DNA from: Dehalococcoidia bacterium
GTDB lineage: Bacteria > Chloroflexota > Dehalococcoidia > GIF9 > AB-539-J10
Assembly (NCBI GenBank): GCA_030627025.1
Contig: DAOUSX010000088.1
Location: 1-5,749 of the forward strand
Direction of reading: 5' to 3'
DNA length: 5,749 nt
Under the pieces are notes generated by a model, which was not told the origin of the DNA, did no database searches, and saw only the letters and a program-made list of their open reading frames with translations. Both the position numbers and the translations under genes were made by a program. Positions 5,135 to 5,749 of the stretch are shown here, piece after piece (the first letter of the stretch is position 1; every line of letters starts with the position of its first letter).

Positions 5135-5749
5135 CGTTGAGACAGTTCTCCAAGGACAGCCAGGACATCCTGCTGTGGCACATCGGCACGAATCGCTGTC
5201 TTACCTATATCTTCCAGAAGAACCCAGCGAATTTCCTTTGCCCTCGTTTTCTTGTCCACCTCCATAGCCTTAGCTATTTCAGCCAAACTTGTACCGGAAA
5301 AAGTAGTGGGCAAACCAAATTTCTGCAACAGGGATTGCTGCCGCTTAGTTACATTGGGAGATAAAATGCCCAATCTCTGGCTAAGTTTAGCTGCTCCCAT
5401 CATGCCAATAGCCACTGCCTCACCGTGTAGGAAGTGACTGTATTGAGTAGCAGCTTCCAATCCATGGGCAACAGTATGTCCATAATTCAGGATAATGCGT
5501 TGTCCCCTTTCCTTCTCATCATGGCTGACAACCTGTGCTTTCAGGCTTGCGCTACGTATAATCGTTTTGTTAACTACATCCTGCTCCAGCTTTATCAACC
5601 TGCCTGCATTAGATTCCAGAAATTCGAAGAATCCTTTATCCAGTATCAGCCCGTATTTAACGACTTCAGCCCAGCCTGAAGTCAATTCATGTTCAGGTAA
5701 AGTAGCCAGAGCCTGGGTATCAGCTAAAACAAAATTGGGTTGATAGAAA
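5131..5749 (-). CDS. aroB: 3-dehydroquinate synthase, C-terminal part (5' end beyond window)
   Basis: The frame is open to the right edge, giving 205 residues of the C-terminal portion; the N-terminal NAD-binding part lies outside. AroB converts DAHP to 3-dehydroquinate, step two of the shikimate pathway, in the cytoplasm with NAD+ and a divalent metal. Conserved stretches are FVLADTQALATLP (6-18), SGWAEVVKYG (24-33), the LKAQVVSHDEKERG region (69-82), LNYGHTVAHGLE (87-98) and LHGEAVAIGM (107-116). Glu28 and the histidines of the last two motifs (His91 or His95, and His108) fit the zinc ligands known in the family. KEIRWVLLEDIGK near the end is also typical. The apparent start at 5685 is an internal TTG inside the conserved ELTSGWAEVV stretch, not the real start. 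The stop overlaps the prenyltransferase ATG by four bases, implying an operon. Confidence 0.95.
   Translation of the reverse strand, partial: FYQPNFVLADTQALATLPEHELTSGWAEVVKYGLILDKGFFEFLESNAGRLIKLEQDVVNKTIIRSASLKAQVVSHDEKERGQRIILNYGHTVAHGLEAATQYSHFLHGEAVAIGMMGAAKLSQRLGILSPNVTKRQQSLLQKFGLPTTFSGTSLAEIAKAMEVDKKTRAKEIRWVLLEDIGKTAIRADVPQQDVLAVLGELSQR

Noticed and set aside
5683..5685. TTG as the start of aroB
   Set aside because: It is an internal Leu codon in the conserved ELTSGWAEVV region. The frame stays open and AroB-like up to the window edge, so the gene is cut by the window, not truncated.

Overview
The window reads as ordinary bacterial chromosome. All supported genes are on the minus strand, so transcription runs from high to low coordinates. 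Two genes run off the ends: the 5' half of aroB lies beyond the right edge and the 3' end of a radical SAM gene beyond the left edge. Features are compact spacing, overlapping stop/start codons, a strong GGGAGGAG ribosome site, a likely TTG start and Sec-type signal peptides. The AroB C-terminus and the secreted proteins remind me of Chloroflexota (Dehalococcoidia-like) sequences, but this is a weak impression from memory, not a demonstrated assignment.

Right end (4247-5749): aroB (3-dehydroquinate synthase, C-terminal part) overlaps by ATGA a UbiA-superfamily membrane prenyltransferase that most resembles heme O synthase (CtaB/CyoE). The pair is probably one transcript. Its logic could be aromatic precursor supply plus prenylation, but this is inference.

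Middle (2368-4168): a candidate promoter with a small palindrome in its spacer precedes a three-gene cassette for the cell surface. It holds two paralogous small secreted beta-rich proteins with the same C-terminal tail (ISAVAA), then a signal-peptide, Ig-like-domain, single-TM protein. The last two genes overlap at TGATG. The layout recalls Gram-positive WxL/DUF916 surface-complex clusters without being a clear member. It is the best candidate here for a poorly described system.

Left end (1-2367): a 202-base gap contains two adjacent inverted repeats and protein-like fragments in several frames, but no convincing gene. Then comes an MFS efflux-type transporter (TTG start), which overlaps by 8 bases a radical SAM/SPASM protein. 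The overlap and strong ribosome site mean these two are almost certainly co-expressed. The radical SAM protein has the CxxCx5CxxC tail seen in the NirJ/AhbC/AhbD and cofactor-modifying groups; its substrate cannot be told from the window. No RNA genes, CRISPR arrays, transposons or clear intrinsic terminators were seen.
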